This document shows positions 1 through 11,141 of a stretch of DNA of 64,000 nt, one piece after another (within the stretch, counting starts at the first letter, position 1; the number at the start of each line of letters is the position of its first letter). The notes beneath the pieces were generated by a model. That model was not told the origin of the DNA. It saw only the letters and a list, made by a program, of their open reading frames with translations, and made no database searches. The stretch covers positions 70,733,865 to 70,797,864 of the forward strand of contig CM036753.1 of the NCBI GenBank assembly GCA_020796225.1, written 5' to 3'. The stretch is from Arion vulgaris. Lineage: Eukaryota > Mollusca > Gastropoda > Stylommatophora > Arionidae. Both the position numbers and the translations under genes were made by a program.

Positions 1-1272
1 GAGTTATTTGTGGATACCACTTCACATCTCTCTCTTTATGTCTTTTTAACCCCAATTGGGACATAGGCCCTCAACCAACTCATCCTATCTCTAGCAGCTC
101 CTTCCATCTCTCGATGTACTTCTCAGCTTTCCTCTCTTTCGCTTTTCCTGTGGGTCCCATGCAAGGGCCCTTCTTGTTATATTCCCTTCGGGTTTTCACA
201 GGGTGAGTCCTATCCAGCTCCTTTTCTACACTGTATTTTGTCTCGTTTTCTCCATAAGCTCCTCATTTGTGACCGTATCATACAATCTCAGTCACTCTAT
301 TCTGTGGAGATCCCCAATTGATGAATGTTTGCAATTTCTCTGTTGTTTTAGTCGTTCCCTATGTTACCATTCCGCATACCATTTGATTATTGTAATTATA
401 TCATAGTAAAAAGCATGACTAATTGTAATTATAGTATGGTTACACAATAGTTTGTTACACAATTTATATTCTATCTTTTTCTAGTTGGACCATAATGCTA
501 TGGTTGCTTTTGATTCTTCCAGTTGCTTTTGATCTTCCAAAATTGTGATATGGAGTCGTGCACATCAGACTCTCCCAGGCATTTCGTCTGAAGAATTATG
601 GGATATACCCAGAAGGTCATCTCTTCTAGTTCAGTCAGATGGGGGAAGAGGTTGGCAGGCGGATTCCTCATATTTGTAGTTGTACAAATATGAGAGTTAA
701 AAATATATGTTCTGGGCTCTCCCAAGAAGTTGTCATGTTCTCACTTTCTTTTACTTGCTAATTTTCTCCTCTGGGTTTTAGTCTGGTTGTATTGATTGGT
801 GTTAAGAACTAGAACTTTTAAGCTGGTTGCTACTTCGCAAAAAATGACATGTAATATTTAACGTCATGTAGATCTGGGGTTTTTGTTGACATCCCACAGC
901 ATGTTGTTATGGGTTTATAATCCTGAGGCATTCATTTCAGCACATACCCAGATGATTTCTATATTTGGTTCTCAGCCAACGACAGGCAACAAGGAAGTAT
1001 ATTGTGCGTTCTCTCGGGCTTTCCAAATACATGTTCTGGTTTGAGGATCTCCCAAGGAATGATCACATCCATCTGCTCTCAATTTCTCTTACTGATTCTA
1101 AATCTATTTTGGCATACTTATGTGCACAGCCTGTCATATGTCAGGATTTAGCCTGGACTATAGTTATTCCTCCCAGCGTAGTGTGTAATGCTGCATCCTC
1201 AGCATGTTGTAGAACATAGGAAAAGTGTTTTCTGGAAAAAACTGAAAGTTTCCAGGATGCAATACATAAAGG
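1..1272. other. No gene recognised
   Basis: AT-rich sequence with only short ORFs that carry no recognisable domain. No repeat shared with the rest of the window was noticed before the LINE-A fragment that begins near 1286. Confidence 0.5.
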
Positions 1273-1285
1273 TCTATGAGAATCT

Positions 1286-1660
1286 GGTTATTGGTTACTA
1301 AACTGACGTCATTGCACTCCGGGCAGACCCATAGGTGCTCAGTCTCCCTCAACAGATATCAAAGAGTATGCATACTGATGGTTCCGTGGCTCGCTGATTA
1401 AACACACCTCTCACTCTACCTCTCAGGCATCCAGTTGACTTGTACAACGGGTAACTCCAAACTGCCTAAATCGCTTGATCGATTCAACATCGATATTAGT
1501 GTCCTCATCCAACAGACAGTCGCGAAGAGACCGAAGAATAGCCCCCGTATCCATCTTCAACTCCCCAACAATCAATGCCAACCTGTCCGCTCTCACATTA
1601 CCGCAAACACACGCATGCCCCAGACAGTATATCTAAGTAAGCCTCTGGAGGTTTGAAACT
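1286..1660 (-). mobile_element. LINE-A 3' fragment with target-site duplication
   Basis: Short 5'-truncated copy of the non-LTR retrotransposon called LINE-A here. It matches the 3' part of the larger copy at 2094-3360: the region after the RNase H domain, ending with the ETEHLWVCPEC motif and then an AATAACC-type 3' tail. The flanks tctatgagaatct (1273-1285) and tctatgagagtct (1661-1673) are a 13-bp target-site duplication with one mismatch, which fixes both ends. The reading frame is broken. Confidence 0.8.
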
Positions 1661-1673
1661 TCTATGAGAGTCT

Positions 1674-1907
1674 ATTATTTTCTAACCCTGGGACTCACAC
1701 ATGAGCAATTTTGTTGACCTCATCATACCCCTAGTTTTACTATATTTCCTTAGAGTGTTTTATTTCTTCACCTTTCCTCCAGCTTTATTAGTTGTAAGAT
1801 TCCCTCCCAATGTATGTTTATTTACTTCTAAAGATCTATAACTTGGTAATGGACAAAATTGGGAATATTTTTAAAATCTGATGTTTTTAGAATATCTGTC
1901 TATATTT
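1674..1907. other. No gene recognised
   Basis: Intergenic AT-rich sequence. No coding or repeat signal seen. Confidence 0.4.
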
Positions 1908-2093
1908 GGGGGTCTCTGTGGCAATCTAAAGGTTGTAGGTTCAAATTGGACCGAGTCATGTGTGTAGTTTTTTTCAGTAGATCCCTATGATTGTTGTCGG
2001 AGCTACAGAGTTTCTGCAACAATCTTAGCAGATGGCATGCCATTTCTGCAGACAGGGTCGGAGCCATATGAAGAAACCGGGTGCAATGAAGTC
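1908..2093 (+). mobile_element. SINE-delta (tRNA-derived)
   Basis: The head reads gggtctctgtggcaatctaa, then a B-box-like gtaggttcaaattgg. The body (atccctatgattgttgtcgg, gagctacagagtttctgcaa) matches the copy at 59755-59925. It ends in gcaatgaagtc, directly against the 3' tail of the following LINE-A copy. The A-box is degenerate, so it is an old insertion. The same 3' end also turns up alone near 5436 and 32371. Confidence 0.65.
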
Positions 2094-3360
2094 ATTGGTT
2101 ATTGGTTACTAAACTGACGTCACTGCACTCCGGGCAGACCCATAGATGCTCAGTCTCCCCAATAGATATCGAAGAGTATGCATACTGATGGTTCCTGTGA
2201 CTCGCTGATTAAACACACCTCTCAAACTGCCTCTCAGGGTAACTCCAAACTGCCTAAATCGCTTGATCGATTCAACATCAATTTTAGTGTCTTCATCCAA
2301 CAGACAGTCGCGAAGAGACCGAAGAATATCCCCTTATCCATCTTCAACTCCCCAACAATCGATGCTGTTGATGCAAGCCTGTCCGCTCTCTCATTACCGT
2401 AAACACCCGCATGCCCAGTACAGTATATCCAGGTAAGCCGCTGGAGGTTAGGAACGTCTATAGATGACATCCACTCATACCGAAATCTGCCCTTCTGGAT
2501 CTTGTGAAGCATCAACTGAGAGTCAGATACAACAACTGCCCCAGTAAATGAAGTCCCAGAGATCCAATGGAGGGCAGCAGTAACGGCCTCAACCTCCATC
2601 CTCATACTAGAAGTAGTCCTCCTGTATGCCCCACTTCGCTCTGCAACAACCCTACCATGCGCATTAGCCAAGAAACCCCAGCCGGACTTCTCATCACGTT
2701 GAACCGACCTATCGGTATATACAACATCATCATCCCTTGCATTATCTTCTATCAGCTGCTTAACTGCGAGATCAGCCTTCATGTTGCCCAATATCTACAT
2801 TCTCTTCCAAGAGTAATGATGACGTTGAGATAGTTGGTCATGCTACCATCTGTTGGGATCCATTCTTCCCTTTTGGTAGGGTTGCAACCGTAGTCACCTG
2901 GCCAATTGTTCTCAGCCTGGGCTATCCACGACATGCCACGCTTGATTCTCATGCCCTTAACATCATTAGTGTTCTTGTGTAGTGGATGTCTCTTACTGCA
3001 GTAACCTGCATATATGCCTTGGTTTGGGCAATTGCATGACGGGAGCGTAATGACAGAAGGCCAAGCATATATCTCATCTTCACAATGGGGATATCTCTAG
3101 TGCAGCCCAGGACTATACGCATACCTTCATTCTGAACCCGTTCGAGTCGTTCACATTGTGATCTTGATATCGTAAGAATTTTGAGTCCGTAATCTACCAC
3201 TGACATAACCAGTCGATCGAACAAAAGGGCAAGTAGTCTCTGCTCAAGATGTGCGGCCACCACAACTTTGAGGAGCCGCAAGACCATGCTTGCACCGTTG
3301 TATCATCTGTTCAATATGGTGTTTGAAAGATAGACTACGATCAAAGGTTATCCCAAGATC
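2094..3360 (-). mobile_element. LINE-A relic: RT C-terminus, RNase H, 3' tail
   Basis: Minus-strand non-LTR retrotransposon, 5' truncated. In order it holds the post-catalytic RT region (GITFDRSLSFKHHIEQM, VMSVVDYGLKILTISRS, CERLERVQNEGMRIVLGCTR) and then an RNase H domain. The latter starts DDVVYTDRS, where YTDGS is usual, continues [16 protein letters not shown] and VVVSDSQLMLHKIQ, and ends with YGNERADRLAS. The 3' tail at 2094-2110 is AATAACC-type. Stops and frameshifts break the ORF. The boundary at 3360 is approximate, because the next element runs in the opposite orientation and open frames overlap from 3360 to about 3490. Confidence 0.8.
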
Positions 3361-5435
3361 TTGCGACAGGATAAAGCCCTTGAGTGTCCAGGCTTCAAAT
3401 GTTATTTCACTCCCAGTGAACCCGGAGTAGGACAAGGTCAGGCTATCTATGTGAAACTTGGCATTCCCCACAACTGTCTTGACACACATGACTTCTTACT
3501 CGAGGGTGTGGAATTACAAGGAATTCAATTAACAATTCATGATCAGGTATGGCGAATCTATAATGTGTACGCCCATGTGGACAAACTCCATATTGCAGAT
3601 AACTGGGATTTCCTTGAGAAGCTCTCCGATGTACCACTCACAAAGTTTCTTATAGCAGGGGATTTCAATACTCGATCAAAGGAGTGGGGCAACGCTACTG
3701 AGAATAGACAGGGCATCGCTTTGAGTTCTGCTCTACTAAACTCTGACTTGACGATATTGAATGACAGCCGCCCAACTCGGTTAGCTTCTAGACCTGAGGA
3801 CACTGATGGTGTCATTGATCTGGCACTGATCTCCACAACTGATGCTACTTTTGCTCGATGGAATGTTCTTGGGGCTCAAGAGAGTGATCATCTCCCCTGC
3901 GTTCTTCTTAATGTGAATAATTTGCGACACAGAAGGCCCAAATCTGTCTTTTAGTACACACCATGCCACTCTGATCACGAAAACCCAATACGTATACTGC
4001 GGCAGACTGCCAGAAAGAAGACTGCTAGGACTCCTTTCCTGCAACTACTTTGGTGGAATGAAAATGTAAAAGCATGGCTGGCAAAAGAGGCTGCTACAAA
4101 GTCATGGCAGAGAGCCGAAGAAATGACCTAGAGATATGTGTGATGTGGCTGAAAAGTCTGCTATTCGCTACCAAGCCACTGGGTATTTCAAAGTATTGGC
4201 TAGTGAGGCAAAGAGTGGGTTATGGGACACTTTCATTACACAAGTCTGTGGCGACAAGTCTCTGTATCATTTTTGGCAGTTTCATCGCAAAATGAACAGG
4301 AGGAATACCAGCCATTCTTTTCCTACTTCACGTGACTCGTCAAGAGCCGTCTTGACAACAGATGCAGAAAAGGGGCAGGGGTTCCTGCATCATTTCGTGG
4401 AACAGACAGAAAAATGTGATAAAACTGACCGCCATAATATCATAAGTGCTGTTCGTGATATTACTAGCTCTGAAGAACCTTACATTGACTTAATAACAAA
4501 GGAGGATGTTGTTAATGCACTCAAGGCAAGCCACAGCACCGCTCCAGGGCCTGATGGTGTCAAATATCATCACATCAAACAGCTGGGCGAGGCGTTATTA
4601 ATGCAGTTGTGATGAATTTTAACAAAAGTGTACAGAATGCTGTGGTACCCGAGGATTGGCGTCATAGTTACTTACGACCGCTCCACAAACATGGGAAGGA
4701 TCCTAAACTGCTCAGCAGCGACCGCATACTCACCTTGCAAAATGTATATGGCAAATTACTAGAGAAGATAGTGGCCAAAAAGATAATGTGTCACTTAGAG
4801 ACTGACCACATCCTCCCTGACACTTTGGGTATCTACCGACCAATGAAAGGGACATGGGACAATGCTGGCACATTTGCATATGATGTTTATGAAGGCTTCC
4901 AATCCAAGCAAGAGACTGTTGCTGTGGCCATCGACTTGGAGGATGCTTATAACAAGGTGAATTATTCAATAATGGTGCGCTCTTTGATTAAAAGTGAAGT
5001 TAATCCTTGGCTGGTGAACTGGATAGCTGCTTCTTTAATGGAAAGAACCGTTGCACTACGTTTAGGAACATGGACATCGGATCCTGCACGTATATGCCGG
5101 GATTACCCCAGGGTTCTCCTCTATCACCCGTGTTGTTTAATATTTACACAGCAAATGTAGCTAAAATTCTGCCAACCAGATTGGGTCGGACATTGATATT
5201 TGCAGATATCTTAATACAGTATATAGGACTGGGTCAGATAGAAAAGAGATAGTTGATGACATTCAGAAAATATTGCGTACCATCTCGGGTTGGTGTAGAG
5301 AGTCTCGCTCTCAGGTCAATCCTGAAAAACGTATATGTTGTGGTGCTCGTTGTATAATCACATAGTCAAGGCTGACCTGTCCCGTGTAATCTTTGATGAA
5401 CACACCATCGAGCGCAGAGACAGGCTGCACTATCT
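3361..5435 (+). mobile_element. LINE relic: AP endonuclease plus reverse transcriptase
   Basis: Plus-strand non-LTR element. The endonuclease part contains GQGQAIYVKLGIPHNC, RIYNVYAH, the catalytic-type LIAGDFNTRSKEWGN, and QESDHLPCVL near 3900. The RT part follows: HSTAPGPDGVKYHHIKQLG (near 4540), VPEDWRHSYLRPLHKHGKDP, VAIDLEDAYNKVNYSIM (motif A), GLPQGSPLSPVLFNIYTANV (motif B), then FADI where the catalytic FADD/YADD is expected. Frameshifts near 4610, 5090 and 5220, plus the altered catalytic box, make it inactive. It stands head-to-head with the LINE-A copy on its left. Confidence 0.85.
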
Positions 5436-5455
5436 TGCAATGAAGTAAATCCTTC

Positions 5456-5744
5456 ACATATAGACCCTTTTTTCCCCATAAAAATGTCTCAGAAAGTGAA
5501 ATATTTTGAACACATTAAACGTCACAGTGGTCTAGAGAAAGCAATAATGGAGGTCATGGTACATGAAAATGATGCAGGGACGATTGAAAACCTTGAGTAT
5601 GACAGAGGAGGTGGATAAGTGGAAGATGATTCACCTTCACTTAGAGATTGAGTCTTTCATATAATCTGTGATGAAACTGACATTCTGCAAAGAATATGCT
5701 ACATGAAGACTGAATCCAGGCCAGAAGACAGTCAGATAATAAAA
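5456..5744 (+). mobile_element. LINE RT C-terminal relic
   Basis: Reads QKVKYFEHIKRHSGLEKAIM, which resembles the FGHIKRH/LE-TIMEG C-terminal block of RTE/CR1-like ORF2 proteins. The copies at 50130-50385 and 9122-9318 have the same block. It is degenerate, and its boundaries are approximate. Confidence 0.5.
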
Positions 5745-5756
5745 GTTGTATGATGT

Positions 5757-5985
5757 TCTTTCTGGTCATCTTGTTCGCTTCAATGTAGACATAGTGGGAA
5801 TAAGTAAGATATCGACTTCTAATGTTTCATATCCATCACTTGTTAAACCACTCTGTGTGATGTTTTTTTCTGGTCATCTTGTGTACTTCAATGTAGACAT
5901 AGTGGGAATAAGTAAGATAACTTCTTTCTCTTCTTCGAATGCTCCATATCAACCACTTGTTAAGCCACTCTGTGTTGTGATGTGT
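5757..5985. repeat. Imperfect tandem duplication of about 115 bp
   Basis: The phrase caatgtagacatagtgggaa occurs near 5779 and again near 5890. Each is followed by aagtaagata and then by the 3' end of SINE-gamma. It looks like a local duplication that took in the SINE end. Confidence 0.6.
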
Positions 5986-6170
5986 ATAAACCTAAGAGCG
6001 ATTGCACATTGTGTCAGTTATGCGCCTACAATTAGGCCAGCACATCTTATTTCTGCGACACTTGATTTACTAGGGTAGTTTCCCTAGACCCCTACCTCAG
6101 CCGCATCTTATGACATGCCTTGTAGGTCGCAGTGGTACTATTCTTTGCATCCCTTGCTGGCCCGGCAACA
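5920..6170 (-). mobile_element. SINE-gamma copy
   Basis: On the minus strand it runs from a head with gcaaagaatagtaccactgc, through gtcgtaagaggcg-type and gaaatcggatgtgctggcc-type segments and ggcgcataactg, to a (GAA)n end (cttcttcgaa on the plus strand). Other copies lie at 8765, 37293, 47285 and 49690. Confidence 0.7.
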
Positions 6171-7155
6171 CAGGTGAGATGTCAATTGAAATTAGTTTCT
6201 AGGGATAACTTTATGGTTATAATCAAAGACTAACAATATTTGTAGATGCCAGTTCCATAATGTAAGTGAATTACTGTGACCATATTTTATTCCAGATACA
6301 TTAGACAACTTGTTGACAGAGCTCAAAGCATTGGATCAATCTGACAAGATATCAAACAATGAAAATTCACAATTAGTCTCATGATGTTAAGGAGTTTAAA
6401 TTTTTAGATATAAGGCAGCTTTCATGTGTGTTCAAGCTGCTGGTATGTTTTCAGACTTTTGTTTGCTTCATGAGTACACTGGATGATTGAGAGTATTTGT
6501 AGCGGTGTTTGTTGACACAGGAACGCAGCAATTATGGGACAACTGGTTGCCATGAAGTTGTGATGGCTGACTGACTGGGCAAAGTAATTAAACATATTAT
6601 TTAGTAAAATTTAATTTGGATCGACTCTATGAATAAAATCTCATGATAGTATTACTCAAGAAAGGGTGGCATATATATATATGTTGTCAGAAATGTAGAT
6701 CTGCTGTCAGCAATATAGGTAAGGAATAAACTTTGATTACACTGAGAATTATATGGAAATAAAGTTCAATAACAAAGCTTTATCCAACATGTTGCGTCAG
6801 TTCTTATGTATGACTGCTGGCACATAGTGAATAAATAACACCAAATGAGTTCTTTGTTTAGAAGAAAGATGTGCATTTCAACAGTTGGTAGATTATAAGG
6901 GATAAAAGGTACATTTTCCATGTTTGGGTTCTGTTATCAAGAGCAAACGATTTTGAAGAATTTCAACTTATTTTCCATAATCATTATATTTATACAACCT
7001 ACAGTTGTAATGGTTTCTGTTCTGTTCCACAATTCTGTATTTGTTATCACTTCTGGCAATCTGTTGGTGGTAGTTTGAATGTGATATTCTTTATCATATT
7101 CCATGTCTCAAGTTTCTTATAGGTCAGAGTTTACATTTGTGTTTAAGTCTAATAC
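6171..7155. other. No gene; one short dispersed repeat
   Basis: No coding signal. The segment near 6600-6665 (aatttaatttggatcgactc and on through attactcaaga) recurs near 32420-32480. A short TA run lies near 6671. Confidence 0.5.
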
Positions 7156-8215
7156 CAAATGAGTAAGAATATAAAGAAAACAGAGGTTATGGTTGTCTCC
7201 AAGCAACACCAATATGTAATATCAACATAAATAACACAACTCGATGAATATGCTTCAACTGAATGCATCTGGAAGTATGCGTGTGGAATGGGTAGACATC
7301 ATTCGGAGATCACATCTCAAGAAAATGACTTGGCTGTACACGCTGGAGTGCGAGGTAATGAGCGTGCTGACTCTCTTGCAAACAATGCCCCGACTCAAGT
7401 GGGCAGAAGTATGGACAGAGCTGATAACATCAATGCGGTACGCTCGCAATTGTGTGACATGGGTGGGTCTCAGACACTGGAACGAGTTCGAGAATTAGGC
7501 GTTAAGTTTGGACATGCCAGACAGTGTCGTCTTCGTGGTAGAGAGAAGATATAGTAATCAACTTCTCATGGGTACGGTGAGCAAATGGACTTTGGAATGT
7601 CTGCTGCAACGGAGAACAGAGCACGAATGGGAATGCCCAATGTGCCATGATGTCGATCGCATAACATAACACTGAAACAAGTCCATCGATTCAAGTACCT
7701 GGGAACATTGCTGACATCAGATGGCAGGTGTAAAACAGATTAGAAGTAGAATAGCTCAAGCATCTTTTACGAAAATGAAAAACACACTTTGCATGAATTC
7801 ACTACCAATGACACTGCGAAACGAATACTCCAGTGCTATATAGATCCAATACTTCTGTATGACAGCGAATCATGGACAATGAATAAACAATCAATACGAT
7901 CATTAGAAGCCACAAAGATGTGGTTTTACAGAAGAATGCTGAAAATTCCAAGGACAGCTAAGAAATCAAATGAGAAGGTTTATAATCAGGCCTGCACACA
8001 AAGAAATCTTATCAAAAGAATCTAACAATCAAGGTTCTTTGGGCATATAATGCGAAGAGGTTTCGAACATTTGGTGACAACAGGTAAAATTCAGGGAAGG
8101 ATATGTCGGATGGCCTGACATGGTTCGACACAAGATCAACGTATTACATGCACCAAGAAGAGAGTTGTGGAGAGACATATTGCCTATGCCGGCAGGCTTC
8201 ATTTAAGTCTATAAA
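7156..8215 (+). mobile_element. RTE/CR1-like RT relic split by a LINE-B insertion
   Basis: The left part reads NIKKTEVMVVSKQ up to 7237. After the insert (7238-7665) the frame resumes as TLKQVHRFKYLGTLLTSDGR (from 7671). It continues as CYIDPILLYDSESWTMN, KMWFYRRMLKIPRTAKKSNE and FFGHIMRRGFEHLVTTGKIQ, which is the C-terminal region of RTE/CR1-type ORF2. Removing the insert joins CNINI to NNTLKQVHRFKYLG in one frame, so the disruption is a nested insertion. Stops elsewhere show that the element is dead. Confidence 0.8.
7238..7665 (+). mobile_element. LINE-B 3' fragment (RNase H end)
   Basis: Encodes a degraded RNase H end (SGSMRVEWVDIIRRSHLKKM, then HAGVRGNERADSLANNA) and a C-terminal region with TLERVRELGVKFGHARQCR and TEHEWECPMC. 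The 3' tail is (ATAAC)n. The flanks ataacac (7231-7237 and 7666-7672) form a short duplication, although the tail sequence makes its exact length ambiguous. LINE-B is a relative of LINE-A, sharing the TEHxWxCPxC ending. Confidence 0.75.
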
Positions 8216-8285
8216 CTTAATATATTTCACACTTAGTTCCATAATGGATGTAGAAAATTAAAAGGAAATCCGACTGTCCGTTTTG

Positions 8286-8478
8286 GGCTTTTTCTTCGAT
8301 CCAGAAGCACATGAGCTTTCAGCTTGGTGCCATGGACATTATAACCCTTCGGTTTGGTGCCATGAACACTGTAAATCTGGAGAACCTTTGGTTTTCTGCC
8401 AGCCGCGGAATTGAACCCGCACTCAGAGAGCTTGTCACCCGTCGTCAACGCGCTACGAACACGCTGGGCAGGTAGGCG
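8286..8478 (-). mobile_element. SINE-eta (tRNA-derived, A-tailed)
   Basis: On the minus strand: a tRNA-like head around tgttcgtagcgcgttgacg with B box gggttcaattcc, a body with ttcatggcaccaaaccgaag, and an end at ggatcgaagaaaaagc. Better copies are at 31086-31256 and 62527-62735. Confidence 0.75.
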
Positions 8479-8479
8479 A

Positions 8480-8736
8480 CTGTCCGTTCTAGCATTGGTA
8501 TTTGTGTTCCTCCTCCATCTTTGCTAATGACTTGACTTATTCCTCTCCACTACTCGTGGAGCATGGTTCATCAACAGTTGTTCGCCACTCTTCTGTCTGT
8601 TTTCTTTATGATCTCCCAGGATAGTCTAGCACTCTTCAATTCCTCAACATGACAATGATATTGCGGTCAGACACTGGTTCCCATTCCATCAGACTTTTGC
8701 TCGCTTATCTTTGCTAATATAACTGCCCAAATATGT
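8480..8736. other. Unclassified sequence
   Basis: No recognised gene. The minus strand has degenerate coding-like phrases (LLMNHAPRVVE, QRWRRNTNTN) that suggest an old mobile-element remnant, but I cannot name it. An A22-type run follows at 8738-8759. Confidence 0.3.
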
Positions 8737-8764
8737 TAAAAAAAAAAAAAAAAAAAAAAGCCAG

Positions 8765-9008
8765 TGTGTTGCAGGGGGGCAAAGAACAGTAATACTGCGA
8801 CGTACAAAGCATTTCATGAGAGGCGACTGAGGTAGGGCTTAGAGAAGCTACACTAGTAAATAAAAAGCATATCAGAAATCGGATGCATATCATAGCAGAA
8901 AGCTGACTTACTTGTAGGCGCATAACTGGCACAACGTACGATTGCTCTTAGGCTTAGATCACATACAAAGAGCGGTTAAGTGGTCAATGTGGAGCGTTCA
9001 AAGAAGTA
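8765..9008 (+). mobile_element. SINE-gamma copy
   Basis: Head to tail on the plus strand: gcaaagaacagtaatactgc, gaggcgactgaggtaggg, cagaaatcggatgcatatca, gtaggcgcataactggcaca, ending at gttcaaagaag. The homologous site at 37524-37560 lacks it (cccaaatatgtaaaattata runs straight on), so the insertion came after the segmental duplication. The A22 run just upstream is also absent there. Confidence 0.75.
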
Positions 9009-9121
9009 TACTTCATAAACTATATGGTCAGTGATATAAACAGCATCAAGTGCTTGCAGATTTATTTTAATTGCGTCTTGGTCAACCTAATTTGCTTAGT
9101 GTTCTTATATCACTTTGTGAT

Positions 9122-9318
9122 CATCATCAAATAGCTTGTCCTGCGCAGAACTTTGCCACCCCAACAGTCCTCCAGAACTTCTCTCTCATAGGACAGATGT
9201 CCTGCCTCTGTAGCCGTCATGTTCAGACCATCAGTTACATCCTTAATCCATCTTCTCCGTGGTCTTCCTCTTATTCTCTTTGTCGGTATGCCTCCTTCTA
9301 TGATGGTTTTCTCCAGCT
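9122..9318 (-). mobile_element. 5'-truncated LINE fragment, empty site in paralogue
   Basis: The minus strand encodes [40 protein letters not shown] and a (GAT)n-type 3' end, the C-terminus of the LINE also seen at 50130-50385. It is flanked by ctttgtgat at 9113-9121 and 9319-9327. The paralogous segment near 37650 has a single ctttgtgat with no insert. That gives direct support for target-primed insertion of a very short 3' fragment. Confidence 0.85.
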
Positions 9319-9631
9319 CTTTGTGATACCCTACAATTAAAACAAACTAGTTGCCATTCTTCACTGAATGTTTGTAATGTAATAATTGAGAAGAATAACG
9401 TTATCACACGGTATGTAGAAATCAACTAAGCAAAACAGAAATAACTATTTCAACCCACTTTATTATTTAAGTTAACAATATCACACAAAATACTGCTACT
9501 ACATACAACCAATAAAATACATAAAATAAAGTTTTCCTGTATTTTGACATGCAGTCCAAAGTAGTTATTCTACATAGAAATTGAATGCATTGAACAAACT
9601 TTCATTGAACACTAAATATTACCAATCAATA

Positions 9632-9885
9632 GAGCCAATATCAATGCAGTACGCTCTCAATGTGACATGGGCACGTCTCAGACACTGGAACGAGTTCGAG
9701 AATTAGGCATTAAGTGTGGACATGCCAGACAGTGTCGTCTTCGCGATAGAGAGAGAAGATATAGTAATAAATTGCTCATGGGTATGGTGAGCAAATGGAC
9801 TTTAGGATGGCTGCTGCAGCGGAGGACAGAGCATGCATGGGAATGCCCAATGTGCCGTGACGTCGATCGCATAACATAACATAAC
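9632..9885 (+). mobile_element. LINE-B 3' end, short copy
   Basis: The last open frame reads TLERVRELGIKCGHARQCRL and SKWTLGWLLQRRTEHAWECP, then MCRDVDRIT and stop, followed at once by a (CATAA)n tail. It is the cleanest LINE-B C-terminus in the window, with a CPMC zinc-knuckle-like pair. The 5' end is truncated, and the paralogous segment (copy B) lacks the insertion. Confidence 0.75.
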
Positions 9886-9961
9886 TTGCTTATACATGTT
9901 TCAAGACCAATATCCGACAAAAAGAATGAAGTTATGTTTTCACACTTGACAAATATAGGAT

Positions 9962-10148
9962 GTTGTTACTGCCTGTAAATACTGCTTTTAGGGTGGTGTC
10001 AGAAAGAGGGACATGTGCCTATTGAATTTAATGGCTAGTGCATTCACATCAAAACTTCATGTCAGGGTTTTTTAATGCCCCCAGCAGAAAAAACATTTTC
10101 GGAATTGAACTCGCATAGGAAACCGTGCTCTAATTCATTTGGCCAAAT
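9962..10148 (-). mobile_element. SINE-epsilon (tRNA-derived)
   Basis: On the minus strand the head reads ggccaaatgaattagagcac, with B box gagttcaattcc, closely similar to the SINE at 53141. It interrupts the duplicated segment between tatagga (about 9955) and tataaga (about 10157). Copy B reads straight through near 40655. Confidence 0.6.
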
Positions 10149-10720
10149 GCTTCACTATAAGATAACTACAGTGAATATATTCAATGTAAGCACATGGAAT
10201 TAATCAGAAAATTGACACATTTAGAAACAATTTTAAAACATTAAGACCTCTATTCTTTCATCATAATTACTGAACATGAAAAGTGTTTATAAAAAATATG
10301 TATGAAACATATTCCCAAAACACTGCTTCCAAAGTACAATCCTAACAATCTACTAGAAAATGTAATACATAGTTTATTTCTACACACAGAATTGATGAAT
10401 TCAACACTGATATCACTTTCTATCAACTTGATCTTATGATCACTACCAAAAGCTATACACTATATTCTGAACCTGAAATTAATAATAGAAAAGATTTTCT
10501 GCAACCATAATGATGATAACTAACACTGCCTTTTCTCTATAAGATTAGTTCAGGATTCTTCAACCTCTGATCTTGAATAAACATATGCAAATTGTGTGAT
10601 AATTCTTTGGCCATTAAGCTTAATAAAAGGGACTAAGTTTAACTGAATGAATAAAATGGCACATACATCATACAGCAATTTTCAACCAAGTCTGGCTCAC
10701 TGTCACACTATTTTTTGGCC

Positions 10721-11141
10721 ATGAGCATTTTGAGTGATAACTTATAAATCATAACACAAAATCATAAAAAATAAACTACGAGATACTGTTCATATATAAA
10801 CGAGATACTGAGATGTGATGTCTATATGTACAGTAAATACCTTCCTTGAAAATCTTGAGCTATGAGCTATTTATTAACACGCTTCCCACTTTTTTCAACA
10901 TATATTTCTGGAATAATTGTATCCTAGTCATATCCTATACTTTGTTTTTGGCCTCTAACACACAATTTCATTGTGATATTGAAATGATTGTACACTGCAC
11001 AAAGAGATCACAATATATATGTATAAATCTTTGTTTTCATGAAGACGTTTGATACACTTGATGTAATTTCTAAATATTGTAAAATAAAAAATATGAATCT
11101 ACATTCTTAACTGTGACAGCAGTAGCACAAGTAACCAATAT
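10721..11141. other. No gene; diverged flank repeat
   Basis: 10836-10965 (cttccttgaaaatcttgagc to tttttggcctctaacac) resembles 30030-30190. Related sequence therefore flanks the ADSS array on both sides. No coding signal. Confidence 0.5.

Larger units (their letters stand above)
8722..10720. repeat. Segmental duplication, copy A
   Basis: Sequence between the inserted elements is closely similar to two stretches elsewhere. 9009-9120 and 9328-9628 match 37545-38045, and 9888-9960 and 10150-10700 match 40587-41440. Copy A has four insertions that copy B lacks: SINE-gamma (8765), a LINE fragment (9122), LINE-B (9632) and SINE-epsilon (about 9962). Copy B therefore shows the empty sites. No gene is recognisable in the duplicated sequence. 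Confidence 0.8.

Noticed and set aside
203..406. 67-residue ORF near the left end
   Set aside because: Length and composition fit chance in AT-rich DNA; no motif.
8738..8759. Poly-A run as an mRNA polyadenylation site or a processed gene
   Set aside because: No transcript-like sequence precedes it; it sits at the edge of a SINE insertion in a duplicated segment.
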